Assembly: GCF_018982945.1 (NCBI RefSeq)
Contig: NZ_JABRXE010000001.1
Span: 62,001 to 126,000 of the forward strand
DNA from: Anaerostipes faecalis
GTDB lineage: Bacteria > Bacillota > Clostridia > Lachnospirales > Lachnospiraceae
DNA length: 64,000 nucleotides
Direction: 5' to 3'
Under the pieces are notes generated by a model. The model was not told the origin of the DNA. It saw only the letters and a program-made list of their open reading frames with translations, and did not search any database. A program made the position numbers and the translations under genes. Position 1 is the first letter of the stretch, and each line of letters opens with the position of its first letter. This document shows positions 36,176 through 46,100 of the stretch, piece by piece.

Positions 36176-37273
36176 ATGAGAGTAAAGCTTGAAGATGTTT
36201 GCGAAAGAGGTTCATCAAACCTCAAGCAATCAGATGTTATAGATAAAACCGGCGAGTATCCAATTTTTGGAGCTTCAGGGTATATAGGCAATGTTGATTT
36301 TTACCACCAAGAAAAATCATATGTTGCTGTAGTAAAAGATGGTGCAGGAATTGGAAGAACAACTTTGCATTCTGCCAAGTCATCAGTTATTGGTACAATG
36401 CAATATTTATTGCCAAAGGATAATGTTCTTCCTGAATATCTTTATTATGTGGTTAATTATATGCATTTAGAAAAATATTTCACTGGTGCGACAATCCCAC
36501 ATATATATTTTAAGGATTATAAGAATGAGGAATTTAACCTTGATTCATTAGAAAAGCAGAAGGAAATCGTGGACACTCTTGGTAAATGTGAGTCTGTAAT
36601 TGAATCAAGAAAGAGAGAATTACAGTTATTAGATGACCTCATTAAAGCCCGATTTGTCGAGCTGTTTGGAACGCTCCATGATAATGAAAATGGATTTGAT
36701 GTAGTTACTATGGAAGAAGTATGTTCTTTGATAAAGGATGGCACACATCAAACGCCTCAATATACTGAGGATAAAGAAAAAGGATATAAATTTTTATCTT
36801 CAAAAGATGTTATGTCACAGAAGATAGATTGGACAGACATAAAGTATATTCCAGCAGAACTACATGAGAAACTCTACGCAACAACTAAGCCGCAGAGAAA
36901 TGATATTTTGATGTCAAAAAATGGTGTTAATTATGGTGTTGCTGCGGTAAATGATACAGATGAAATATTTGATATTTATGTAAGTCTTGCTCTATTAAGA
37001 CCAAAGGAAATTATTGATCCAGTTTTCTTTAGGTGTGTAATAAATAATCCCGAAACAAAGAGACAGTTTGATTCTAGTACAAAAGGGATTGGAGTTCCCA
37101 ATTTACATCTAGGTGAGATTAAGAAAACTAAGATATTTCTTCCACCAATGGAACTTCAAAAAGAGTTTGTAGCATTTGTGGAACAAGTCGACAAATCAAA
37201 AGTTGCGGTACAAGCAGCGTTGAAAAAAGCACAGCTGTTGTTTGATAGCTTGATGCAGGAGTATTTCGGATAA
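36176..37273 (+). CDS. hsdS: Type I RM specificity subunit HsdS-1
   Basis: 365 residues with two target-recognition domains, each followed by a helical spacer: the central spacer includes LIKARFVELFG (about 155-165), and the distal one ends LKKAQLLFDSLMQEYFG. HsdS chooses the split DNA target. It shares nucleotide blocks with hsdS-2 upstream of the ATG, in the central spacer and near the 3' end, while the recognition domains differ. It has the complete C-terminal helix and lies directly behind hsdM, so this is the copy probably expressed. Confidence 0.93.
   Translation: MRVKLEDVCERGSSNLKQSDVIDKTGEYPIFGASGYIGNVDFYHQEKSYVAVVKDGAGIGRTTLHSAKSSVIGTMQYLLPKDNVLPEYLYYVVNYMHLEKYFTGATIPHIYFKDYKNEEFNLDSLEKQKEIVDTLGKCESVIESRKRELQLLDDLIKARFVELFGTLHDNENGFDVVTMEEVCSLIKDGTHQTPQYTEDKEKGYKFLSSKDVMSQKIDWTDIKYIPAELHEKLYATTKPQRNDILMSKNGVNYGVAAVNDTDEIFDIYVSLALLRPKEIIDPVFFRCVINNPETKRQFDSSTKGIGVPNLHLGEIKKTKIFLPPMELQKEFVAFVEQVDKSKVAVQAALKKAQLLFDSLMQEYFG
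36641..36670 (+). repeat. hsdS central-spacer repeat, copy 1
   Basis: ATTAAAGCCCGATTTGTCGA plus G, one variable base and TGTTTGGA: 29 of 30 bases identical to 39056-39085 in hsdS-2, same orientation, 2415 bp apart. It encodes the conserved LIKARFVE-FG spacer. Confidence 0.9.
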
Positions 37274-37285
37274 GGAGAAGACTCA

Positions 37286-37549
37286 TTGATACAAAATGAT
37301 AATATTTAATTATATGAGAATCAGCCAATTCGTACAGCGTGGGATGAAGAAACGGAAGAATGGTATTTTTCAATAATAGATGTTGTTTTTGTATTAACAG
37401 AAAGTAAGGACGCAAGTGCCTATTGGAGAAAACTGAAACAACGATTAAAAGAAGAAGGAAATGAAACCGTGACAAATTGTCACAGTTTGAATATGGCTGT
37501 AACAGTTATGATTGAAAGTGTTATTAATCAGGAAGATGATAAAGCGTAA
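37286..37549 (+). pseudogene. BRO-N domain (antirepressor-like) relic
   Basis: From a TTG at 37286 (preceded by AAGGAG) the frame reads LIQNDNI, then TAA at 37307 where Gln is expected, then LYENQPIRTAWDEE, WYFSIIDVV and AYWRKLKQRLKEEGNE, ending at 37549. These are N-terminal blocks of phage-type BRO/KilA-like antirepressors. The nonsense codon and the loss of the C-terminal part mark it as a pseudogene. It separates hsdS-1 from the recombinase gene. Confidence 0.75.
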
Positions 37550-37601
37550 TTATTGTTATTAATTGGCGAAGGATGTTGGTATTTTGAAAGGAGATATCAA
37601 C

Positions 37602-38570
37602 ATGGAAGAAAAATTAGTAAATATTCTAAACGAGATGGCAGAAGTGCTATCAATAGCTCAGATGAAAAAGTTACAGGAGGTCTTGTTGAGAAACTTGGGT
37701 GAATCACATTCTGACAATAAACTAGCAAGTAACCAAAAGTATTTACAACTATTTCTGGATGCTAAAAAGATTGAAGGCTGTTCTGATCGGACACTTCAGT
37801 ATTACAGGACAACGATTGAAAAGCTTCTTGACAACATTGAGGAGCCAATCCGGAAAATTACTACAGAGCAAATTCGAGCGTATCTTTCTGAATATCAGCA
37901 GATTAATAACTGTAGTAAGGTTACAGTGGATAATATTCGAAGAAATATTTCCAGTTTTTTCTCATGGCTAGAAGAAGAGGATTATATTCTGAAAAGTCCT
38001 ATGAGACGGATACATAAAATAAAAACCAAGCAAAAGGTTAAGGAAATTATTTCAGACGAAGAAATTGAAAAATTGCGGGATATCTGTTCTTGTCCACGTG
38101 ATCTTGCAATGATTGATTTACTCTATTCTACGGGAATCCGAGTTGGAGAATTGGTAAATTTGAATATCAGTGATATCAACTTTGAAGATAGAGAGTGTGT
38201 CGTGTTTGGTAAAGGCGACAAAGAACGACGTGTATACTTTGATGCAAAGGCAAAGTTACACCTTCAGAATTACCTGGGTACACGAAATGATAATAATCCA
38301 GCATTGTTTGTTACACTTGATTCACCGCATAGCAGACTAAAAATCAGCGGAGTAGAGATTCGAATCCGTAAACTTGGTAGGAAATTGAATCTAAATAAAA
38401 TACATCCACACAAATTTCGTAGGACCATGGCTACAAGAGCTATAGATAAGGGAATGCCAATTGAACAGGTTCAGAAGATACTTGGGCATTCACAGATTGA
38501 TACAACCATGCAATATGCTATTGTAAATCAGAATAACGTCAAATCATCTCATCAACGATTTATTGCATAA
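37602..38570 (+). CDS. Tyrosine recombinase (XerC-like) within the hsd operon
   Basis: 322 residues: N-terminal SAM-like DNA-binding domain and catalytic domain with Arg (STGIRVGEL, about 180), Lys in KGDKERRV, HPHKFRR (about 268), LGH and the Tyr nucleophile in TTMQYA (about 305). ATG 37602 follows AAAGGAG. Recombinases of this kind beside duplicated hsdS genes are known to shuffle specificity domains. Here the two hsdS genes point the same way, so the repeats are direct. Confidence 0.93.
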   Translation: MEEKLVNILNEMAEVLSIAQMKKLQEVLLRNLGESHSDNKLASNQKYLQLFLDAKKIEGCSDRTLQYYRTTIEKLLDNIEEPIRKITTEQIRAYLSEYQQINNCSKVTVDNIRRNISSFFSWLEEEDYILKSPMRRIHKIKTKQKVKEIISDEEIEKLRDICSCPRDLAMIDLLYSTGIRVGELVNLNISDINFEDRECVVFGKGDKERRVYFDAKAKLHLQNYLGTRNDNNPALFVTLDSPHSRLKISGVEIRIRKLGRKLNLNKIHPHKFRRTMATRAIDKGMPIEQVQKILGHSQIDTTMQYAIVNQNNVKSSHQRFIA

Positions 38571-38576
38571 TACAAC

Positions 38577-38598
38577 TTCGGATTTGTAGGGATGAATA
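38577..38598 (+). repeat. 22-bp direct repeat, copy 2, before hsdS-2
   Basis: Identical to 36153-36174. Recombination between the two would delete hsdS-1, the BRO relic and the recombinase gene and put hsdS-2 right behind hsdM. Confidence 0.9.
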
Positions 38599-38599
38599 T

Positions 38600-39631
38600 A
38601 TGATATTTAGTGATGTACTTGAAATAAGAAATGGGCGTAATCAAAAAAATGTTGAGAACCCGGATGGAAAATATCCTATCTATGGAAGTGGCGGAATAAT
38701 GGGATATGCTGATGATTATATTTGCGAAGCAGATACAGTGATTATTGGCAGAAAAGGAAATATAAACAATCCAATTTTTGTCGAAGAACCATTTTGGAAT
38801 GTCGATACTGCCTTTGGACTATCGGCCAAAAGAGAAGTATTACTGCCAAGATACCTTTATTATTTTTGCCGGAATTTTGATTTTGAAAGATTAAATAAGG
38901 CTGTTACAATACCGAGTCTTACTAAATCTGATCTATTAAAGATAGAAATAGAATTACCATCAATGGAAAGTCAGCAAAAAGTTGTAGATAAGCTTTCGAA
39001 AATCGAACAGATTATTCAGATGAGAAAACAGGAGCTTCAGAGGTTAGACAAACTTATTAAAGCCCGATTTGTCGAGATGTTTGGAGATATAAATATTAAT
39101 GATAAGAATTGGGAGTGTGAACCTCTAGGAGATCTTTGTACCATCGTTCGAGGTGGATCACCAAGACCAATAGAACAATTCTTAGGTGGTGATGTTCCTT
39201 GGATAAAAATTGGAGATGCAACCGATGGCGATAATATATATTTAAGTTCGACAAAGGAGTACATCATTAAAGAAGGGGTAAAGAAGAGTAGGCTTGTAAA
39301 AGCAGGAAGTTTGATATTTGCAAACTGTGGAGTTTCATTAGGATTTGCGAGAATTATTACCTTTGATGGATGCATTCACGATGGTTGGCTTGCAATGGAA
39401 GATATAGACGAAAGACTTGATAAAGTGTTTCTGTTGCAAGCACTAAATCAGATGACAGAGCATTTTAGAGCAATTGCTCCAGCTGGAACACAGCCTAATT
39501 TAAATACTGCAATTATGAAAGCGTATAAGCAGGTAATACCGCCGATTGAATTACAAAGAGAATTTATTAGGTTTGCGGAACAAATCGACAAATCAAAATT
39601 TAGAAAACAAAGAGAAGACTTTGTCTCATAA
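38600..39631 (+). CDS. hsdS: Type I RM specificity subunit HsdS-2, 3'-shortened
   Basis: 343 residues with two recognition domains different from those of HsdS-1 and the same central spacer (LIKARFVEMFG). The 3' similarity to hsdS-1 ends after EQIDKSK; the following 25-residue C-terminal helix of HsdS-1 is replaced by an 8-residue tail. It may be a partly functional alternative subunit or a donor cassette. It precedes hsdR in the same operon. Confidence 0.9.
   Translation: MIFSDVLEIRNGRNQKNVENPDGKYPIYGSGGIMGYADDYICEADTVIIGRKGNINNPIFVEEPFWNVDTAFGLSAKREVLLPRYLYYFCRNFDFERLNKAVTIPSLTKSDLLKIEIELPSMESQQKVVDKLSKIEQIIQMRKQELQRLDKLIKARFVEMFGDININDKNWECEPLGDLCTIVRGGSPRPIEQFLGGDVPWIKIGDATDGDNIYLSSTKEYIIKEGVKKSRLVKAGSLIFANCGVSLGFARIITFDGCIHDGWLAMEDIDERLDKVFLLQALNQMTEHFRAIAPAGTQPNLNTAIMKAYKQVIPPIELQREFIRFAEQIDKSKFRKQREDFVS
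39056..39085 (+). repeat. hsdS central-spacer repeat, copy 2
   Basis: Partner of 36641-36670. Recombination here would fuse recognition domain 1 of HsdS-1 to domain 2 of HsdS-2. Confidence 0.9.
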
Positions 39632-39667
39632 TTATAGAAATGTATTCGATACAAGAAGGAGGTTCTT

Positions 39668-42600
39668 ATGATAACCAACTTTGATTATTTGAAAAATGAA
39701 GAGAAATTTTCAGCATTTGCAGATGTCGCAATTTCTGCAGAAAAGATTGTTTTGATAGACCCTGAGGCTTGTGTCATTAACTGCCGCAGGGCGATGGAGT
39801 TTGCTGTGAAATGGATGTATTCTGTTGAAAAACAGTTGGATATGCCATACCAGGACAATCTTCAGAGTCTGATGAATGCTGAAGATTTCAGAGATATTGT
39901 CGGATACGATATTTGGAAACGAATGGATTACATTCGAAGATGTGGAAATAATGTTGCACACAATAATAGAAAGTTAGGTAGAGCGGAAGCAATGCTCTGT
40001 CTGGAGAATTTATCTATTTTCATTGATTTTATTGCATGCTGTTATTCGTTGAGTTATGTAGAGCATATTTTTGATAAGCAATTAATCGAAGATAGGATTA
40101 GCAAAGCGAAACAATTGAAAAAAGAGGCTGCTGATACGAAGGAAAGCTTATTGAAAAAGATCAGTGAGCTTGAGAAAAAAGATCTGGATTTACAATCTTT
40201 AATAAAAGAAAATGCAGTGCTAAAAGAGGAACTTTCAGCTAGAAGAGAGGAACAGCAGGAGTCATATGTTCCAAAGCCTCTTGATTTATCGGAGTATAAA
40301 ACAAGAAAATTATATATTGATTCCATGCTTCAGGATACAGGGTGGACAGAAGGTAAAGACTGGATAAATGAATATGAGATTCCAGAAATGCCAAACAAGT
40401 CAGAAGTTGGTTTTGCAGACTATGTTTTACTGGGAGATGATGGACGAATATTGGCTGTCATTGAAGCGAAGCGTACCTGTGTAGATGTCTCTAAAGGTCG
40501 TCAGCAAGCAAAACTTTATGCGGATCTTATTGAAGAAAAACAGAAAAGAAGACCGGTAGTATTCTTGACGAATGGCTTTGAGACCAGAATTATCGACAAT
40601 CAATATCCAGAACGAAAAGTATCGGTCGTATATTCTAAGCGAGATCTTGAAAAACTGTTTAATCTTCAAACAATGAAATCGAGTTTAAAATACATTACAG
40701 TAGATAAGAATATTGCGGGTAGATATTATCAGGAAGGCGCGATTAAGGCTGTATGTGATAGTTTCGGCACAAAAAATCGTCGAAAAGCACTTCTGGTTAT
40801 GGCTACAGGATCTGGAAAAACAAGAACGGTCATTGCACTGTGCAAGGTATTGCTAGAACAGGGATGGATTAAAAATATCCTCTTCCTGGCTGACCGTAAT
40901 TCTCTTGTGACACAGGCAAAACGAAACTTTGTAAATCTTTTGCCTGATTTATCTGTAACCAATCTCTGCGAAGAGAAAGATAACTATACAGCGCATGGAG
41001 TATTTTCCACATATCAGACCATGATGAATTGTATAGATTCTGTTCATGATGAAAATGGAAAGTTGTTTACATGTGGACATTTTGATCTGGTAATTTGTGA
41101 TGAAGCACATAGATCCATTTACAACAAGTATAAGGATATCTTCAGCTATTTTGATGCACCATTAGTTGGTTTGACAGCAACACCAAAGGATGAGATTGAT
41201 AAAAACACATACGAGATTTTTGAACTGGAAAATGGTGTTCCAACATACGGATACGAACTTGCACAGGCTGTAAAGGATGGATATCTTGTTGATTTTATGT
41301 CTGTGGAAACCACTCTGAAATTTATTGATCAGGGTATTGTTTATGATGAATTATCTGAGGAAGAAAAAAAAGAATACGAAAATAAATTTATAGATGAAAA
41401 TGGTGAGTTACCAGAAAGTATCAAGTCTTCTTCATTAAACGATTGGGTGTTTAATGAGGATACCATCAAAGAAGTACTGCATATCTTCATGACAAATGGA
41501 ATTAAAGTTGATTATGGCAATAAGATCGGAAAGAGTATTATATTTGCGAAAAACCATGATCATGCTGAAAAGATATATGAAGTGTTTGGTAAAGAGTATC
41601 CACATCTGGTTGGTTATGCAAAGGTTATTGATAACTATTTGAATTATGCTCAGAGTGCTATTGATGAATTTTCTGATCCAAAGAAGATGCCGCAGATTGC
41701 TATTTCTGTTGATATGCTTGATACTGGTGTCGATGTTCCGGAAGTAGTGAATCTTGTGTTTTTCAAAAAAGTAATGAGTAAAGCCAAGTTCTGGCAGATG
41801 ATCGGAAGAGGAACACGTTTGTGTCCGGGATTACTGGATGGTGAAGACAAGGAGAAGTTCTACATTTTCGATTTCTGTGGAAACTTTGAATTCTTCCGCA
41901 TGAATAAAGGACGTCCAACAGCAAATATGATTGCGTTACAGGGAGCAATTTTCCAGCTTGAATTTGAAATTGCTTATAAATTGCAGGATATCGCGTATCA
42001 GACGGAGCGACTGATAGCTTATCGTAATGCTTTGGTTGAGCATATGGCGTCAAAAGTGAAAGAACTGAATCGAGAAAATTTTGCCGTTCGTCAGCATTTA
42101 AAATATGTTGATACCTACGCGAACGAAAAGAATTATACTGCCTTGACCTATGAGGATACATTGGTTGTAAGAGAAGAACTTTCACCACTCATTGAACCTG
42201 AGAATGATGAAGCAACAGCATTGCGTTTTGATGCGCTGATGTATGGTATCGAATTGGCGTATTTGATTGGGAAGAAGTATTCTCGTGGTATGCATGACCT
42301 GATTTCAAAGGTATCTGCACTTTCCAGTGTTGCTAATATTCCGGAAATCATGGTTCAGGCAGATCTGATTAATCAGATTCTTCATACGGATTACCTTGAC
42401 AATGCTGGAATCAACGAATTTGAGCATATTAGGGAGAATCTTCGAGATTTGATGAAGTATATTCCTAAGGGTCCGAAGATTATCTATGATACAAACTTTG
42501 ATGATGAGATCTTATCGATGGACTGGAACGAATCAGAGTTGGAAAATGATGATCTGAAGAATTATAAGGCAAAAGCAGAATATTATGTACGTCAGCATCA

Positions 42601-43018
42601 GGACAATGAAGCAATTGCAAAGCTTAAGAGTAACAAGCCACTAACATCTGCGGACATTAAGATTCTGGAAAAAATTCTGTGGAGCGAAATTGGAACAAAG
42701 CAGGATTATGAAGCAGAGTATGGCGAGAAACCTCTAGGAGAATTTGTTCGAGAAATCGTGGGCCTGGATATGACTGCCGCGAAGGAGGCTTTTGCAGAAT
42801 TTCTGGACGAGACGAATCTGGACAGCAGACAGATATATTTTGTGAACCAGATTGTGGAATTCATTGTACATAATGGCATGATGAAAGACCTATCTGTTTT
42901 GCAGGAAACTCCATTTACAGATCAGGGAAGTATTGTTGAAGTATTTACGGATCTATCTGTGTGGATGGGAATCAGAAGAGTAATAGAGCAGGTTAATGCG
43001 AATGCACTGGCGGTGTAG
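39668..43018 (+). CDS. hsdR: Type I restriction endonuclease subunit HsdR
   Basis: 1116 residues. N-terminal DUF4145 domain (about 1-125), a coiled coil (about 140-195), an HSDR_N nuclease with the PD-(D/E)xK residues in ADYVLLGDDG...IEAKR (about 250-268), then a superfamily 2 helicase motor: Walker A ATGSGKT (about 378), DEAH (about 477), TATP, and motif VI QMIGRGTR; the C-terminal EcoEI_R_C domain. It cuts unmethylated DNA after ATP-driven translocation. RBS AAGGAGG, ATG 39668. Confidence 0.96.
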   Translation: MITNFDYLKNEEKFSAFADVAISAEKIVLIDPEACVINCRRAMEFAVKWMYSVEKQLDMPYQDNLQSLMNAEDFRDIVGYDIWKRMDYIRRCGNNVAHNNRKLGRAEAMLCLENLSIFIDFIACCYSLSYVEHIFDKQLIEDRISKAKQLKKEAADTKESLLKKISELEKKDLDLQSLIKENAVLKEELSARREEQQESYVPKPLDLSEYKTRKLYIDSMLQDTGWTEGKDWINEYEIPEMPNKSEVGFADYVLLGDDGRILAVIEAKRTCVDVSKGRQQAKLYADLIEEKQKRRPVVFLTNGFETRIIDNQYPERKVSVVYSKRDLEKLFNLQTMKSSLKYITVDKNIAGRYYQEGAIKAVCDSFGTKNRRKALLVMATGSGKTRTVIALCKVLLEQGWIKNILFLADRNSLVTQAKRNFVNLLPDLSVTNLCEEKDNYTAHGVFSTYQTMMNCIDSVHDENGKLFTCGHFDLVICDEAHRSIYNKYKDIFSYFDAPLVGLTATPKDEIDKNTYEIFELENGVPTYGYELAQAVKDGYLVDFMSVETTLKFIDQGIVYDELSEEEKKEYENKFIDENGELPESIKSSSLNDWVFNEDTIKEVLHIFMTNGIKVDYGNKIGKSIIFAKNHDHAEKIYEVFGKEYPHLVGYAKVIDNYLNYAQSAIDEFSDPKKMPQIAISVDMLDTGVDVPEVVNLVFFKKVMSKAKFWQMIGRGTRLCPGLLDGEDKEKFYIFDFCGNFEFFRMNKGRPTANMIALQGAIFQLEFEIAYKLQDIAYQTERLIAYRNALVEHMASKVKELNRENFAVRQHLKYVDTYANEKNYTALTYEDTLVVREELSPLIEPENDEATALRFDALMYGIELAYLIGKKYSRGMHDLISKVSALSSVANIPEIMVQADLINQILHTDYLDNAGINEFEHIRENLRDLMKYIPKGPKIIYDTNFDDEILSMDWNESELENDDLKNYKAKAEYYVRQHQDNEAIAKLKSNKPLTSADIKILEKILWSEIGTKQDYEAEYGEKPLGEFVREIVGLDMTAAKEAFAEFLDETNLDSRQIYFVNQIVEFIVHNGMMKDLSVLQETPFTDQGSIVEVFTDLSVWMGIRRVIEQVNANALAV

Positions 43019-43112
43019 GATAAATGGATAATATTACAAATGAACTTATGATATTAATTGCAACAAAGACAATATAAATGATTAGGTACTGTCAAATGTG
43101 GAGGGACTCAGC

Positions 43113-46100
43113 ATGCCTTTAGAATTGGACCAAAAAGTTGAAATATGGAAGAATAAGCTGTTGGATTTGGGGAAACGCAACAGACTTATAAATTACAGAG
43201 AAACAAAAAGATCTACTCTTACAATCAAAAATCCGGGGATCTTTGACCTTTGGGATAGTATTGTAGAGAAAAATGACTCTCTGATATTTCCTATGTACTT
43301 TGAAAATCAAGAAGACGAAATAGAAAGTGAAACAGATGAAGAAGATATAATTGATGAAGAAGAAATGGTACTCACATCTGGAGTGCAGACCAATCAGACT
43401 GTAAAAGAACTTCAGAAAACTCTTAGAAATCTACGAAACAAAGCCAAAATGGCAATCGAAGAACAAGGTATCAATATTTTATATCTAGGTTTTGGTTTTT
43501 TGAAATGGACAGAGGCTGATTATAGTAGGAATCAGATTGTTTCACCTCTTATTCTTGTTCCAGTTAGTCTTACAGTGGAATCAATTGCAGATCCATTTGT
43601 ATTACAGATGACAGATGATGAAATTGTTGTGAACCCAGCATTGAAATATAAGTTGGAAAGCGATTTTGGTATTTCTCTTCCAGAATACGATGATGAATCA
43701 GGTTTACAAAGCTTTTTAGATGCTTCAAATAAAGCTATTAAAAACAATAATTGGACAATATCAGAAGATGTAGGCCTTAGTCTGTTTTCTTTCTTGAAGA
43801 TTAATATGTATAGTGATCTTAATAGAAATAAAGATGATATTGTTTCAAACGAAATTGTACGTGCGATTGCAGGGGATCATACAGCGGTTCAGCATATACC
43901 GGAAGATCTTAACGATTTTGATTTTGATAAAATGCAGAGGCCTATTGATGTATTTCAGGTAGTCGATGCTGATTCGAGTCAGCAGGAAGCCATTCTGTGT
44001 GCAAAAAAGGGTATAAGCTTCGTGCTTCAGGGGCCACCTGGAACAGGAAAGAGTCAAACCATTACTAATATTATTGCCGAGTGTTTAGCCGATGGAAAGA
44101 AAATCCTTTTTGTATCAGAGAAGATGGCTGCACTTGATGTTGTACACAAAAGATTAACAGCTGCTGGTCTGGATGATTTTTGTCTTGTTTTGCACAGCCA
44201 TAAGGCAAATAAAAAAGCTGTCCTGGAACAGTTGCGTGCGTCTTTAAATCTTGCAAAAAACAAGGCTCAGTTAAGCGATGATGCCATTATGAAACTGGAG
44301 GCTTTATATCAAGATAAAGAAAAATTGAATGATTATGCGGAGCAGATTTTTGCGAATGTGGCGCCGTTAAATATGACTATTTATCAGGTTAATGGTATCC
44401 TTGCCAGCATTGACGATTATCCAGAAGTTATTTTCAGTATTTCTGATGTCAGGAATACCTCGTTTGAAAAGTATAATAGATATCTTTATGTGCTGACTGA
44501 TTTTAAGAATACTATTGGAAAAATGTCGGAGGATTTTGATAGCAATCCTTGGCGTGGATCTGTGGTTCAATTTGTTTCAAATGAGTTAAGACATGATGTA
44601 AATGCACGGTTCCCTAAGTTGGAAGGCAAATTAAGACAAGTTGCTTCAACAACTGATGAAATGTTTGTGGACGTTTCGTTAAACTATGATTGTACATATG
44701 CACGTTTACAGGATGCAAAGAAGTTGTTTGCGGTGGCAAAGAATTCTCCATTAATTCCATATAGTTGGATAACCGAAGATGATATTCAGCCATTCATGGA
44801 AGAAGTTGAGTTATTTGAAGCTGAATCAAGAGTATATGAGGATAAAGTTAAAGACCTTCAAAATATGTATTTCCAGGTAAATAATCAAGGCATTTGTTCT
44901 CTGAAAAAACGTTGCATGTGCGATCTTAATAGTGTGGATAGTATTGAAGGTGAACAGAAAATTCTTGAAAAATGTATTAAGAGTGTAGAAATTCTTTCTA
45001 GAATAGCACATGAGGAACAATTTGTTTTATTACAAAGAGAGCGAAGTGTTGCAGAGGATCAAGCAAAACAGATACGTTCGATAAAAGCAAGACTTGAAAA
45101 TTTGTTTACTGCTGATATTTTCACTTTTGATTATAAGCAGGTACTTTCAGGTTATTTGGAGTCGTATTTTGAATTATTGCATGATGTTCAAAGAAATAAC
45201 CGAATAAGTTTTAGTGCTTCTTCGCAACCTTTTGTAATTCTGCCGAAAAACTGGTTATTGGAAGATCTTGACACTCTGTATGATTGTGCACAAGAATGCT
45301 ACGGAAAGCAAACAGCCTTTAATAAGGCAAAAGATACGTTAAAGAAGATAGCAGAAATCCTTTTAACTAATGGAGAGTATACAATTTCGGATGTTGATCA
45401 ATTAGTTTCATATAAAGCCATAATCTCTGAACTTGAATGTTTACAGCGTCATATATCTGAGCATTCGGAAATGTCTAGGATTGATACTGGAAATCTAATT
45501 GATTCGTGCAAAAGGGAAATCGCTATTGCGGCAAAAAAAGCGGAAGAAATACAAGCATTAAAAACTAATGTGCTTAAAAATTATGATGGAAGCGTGTTCG
45601 ACATTGATTTTGAGGGCATGTTGGCAAGATTTAAGACAGAATACACATCTTTCTTTAAAATCTTTAAAGGTAGTTATCGTGCGGATCAGAAACAGATGAA
45701 ACTACTGTACAAAAGCACATCATCTAAGCTGGAAGATGATGAAATTGTTGCAGTGCTTTCAACGATAAAAGAAATAGCTCAGATTCGTACGGATATTGAC
45801 AATGAATGTAAGAATATTGTTTCCGTATTTGGCGAAAAATTCAGATATGAAGACACAGATTTTTCGGCAATGCAACATGTACTGAATATGTACGTGGAAA
45901 TGAAAAATGCTGTTGCTGCTGTAAGTGAAATGCATACTATTATTGAGCAGCTTCTTCCAGATGATGAAAACATGATTGGTAAATATGGCCTTTTATATAG
46001 GGGGCTTGATACTTCATGGGGAGATGTCATTAAGGTTATTGAATGGTCTGCAAAGAGCAGAGAAAAGTTACTAAAGGACGGTGTACTCCTTCGCAAATAT

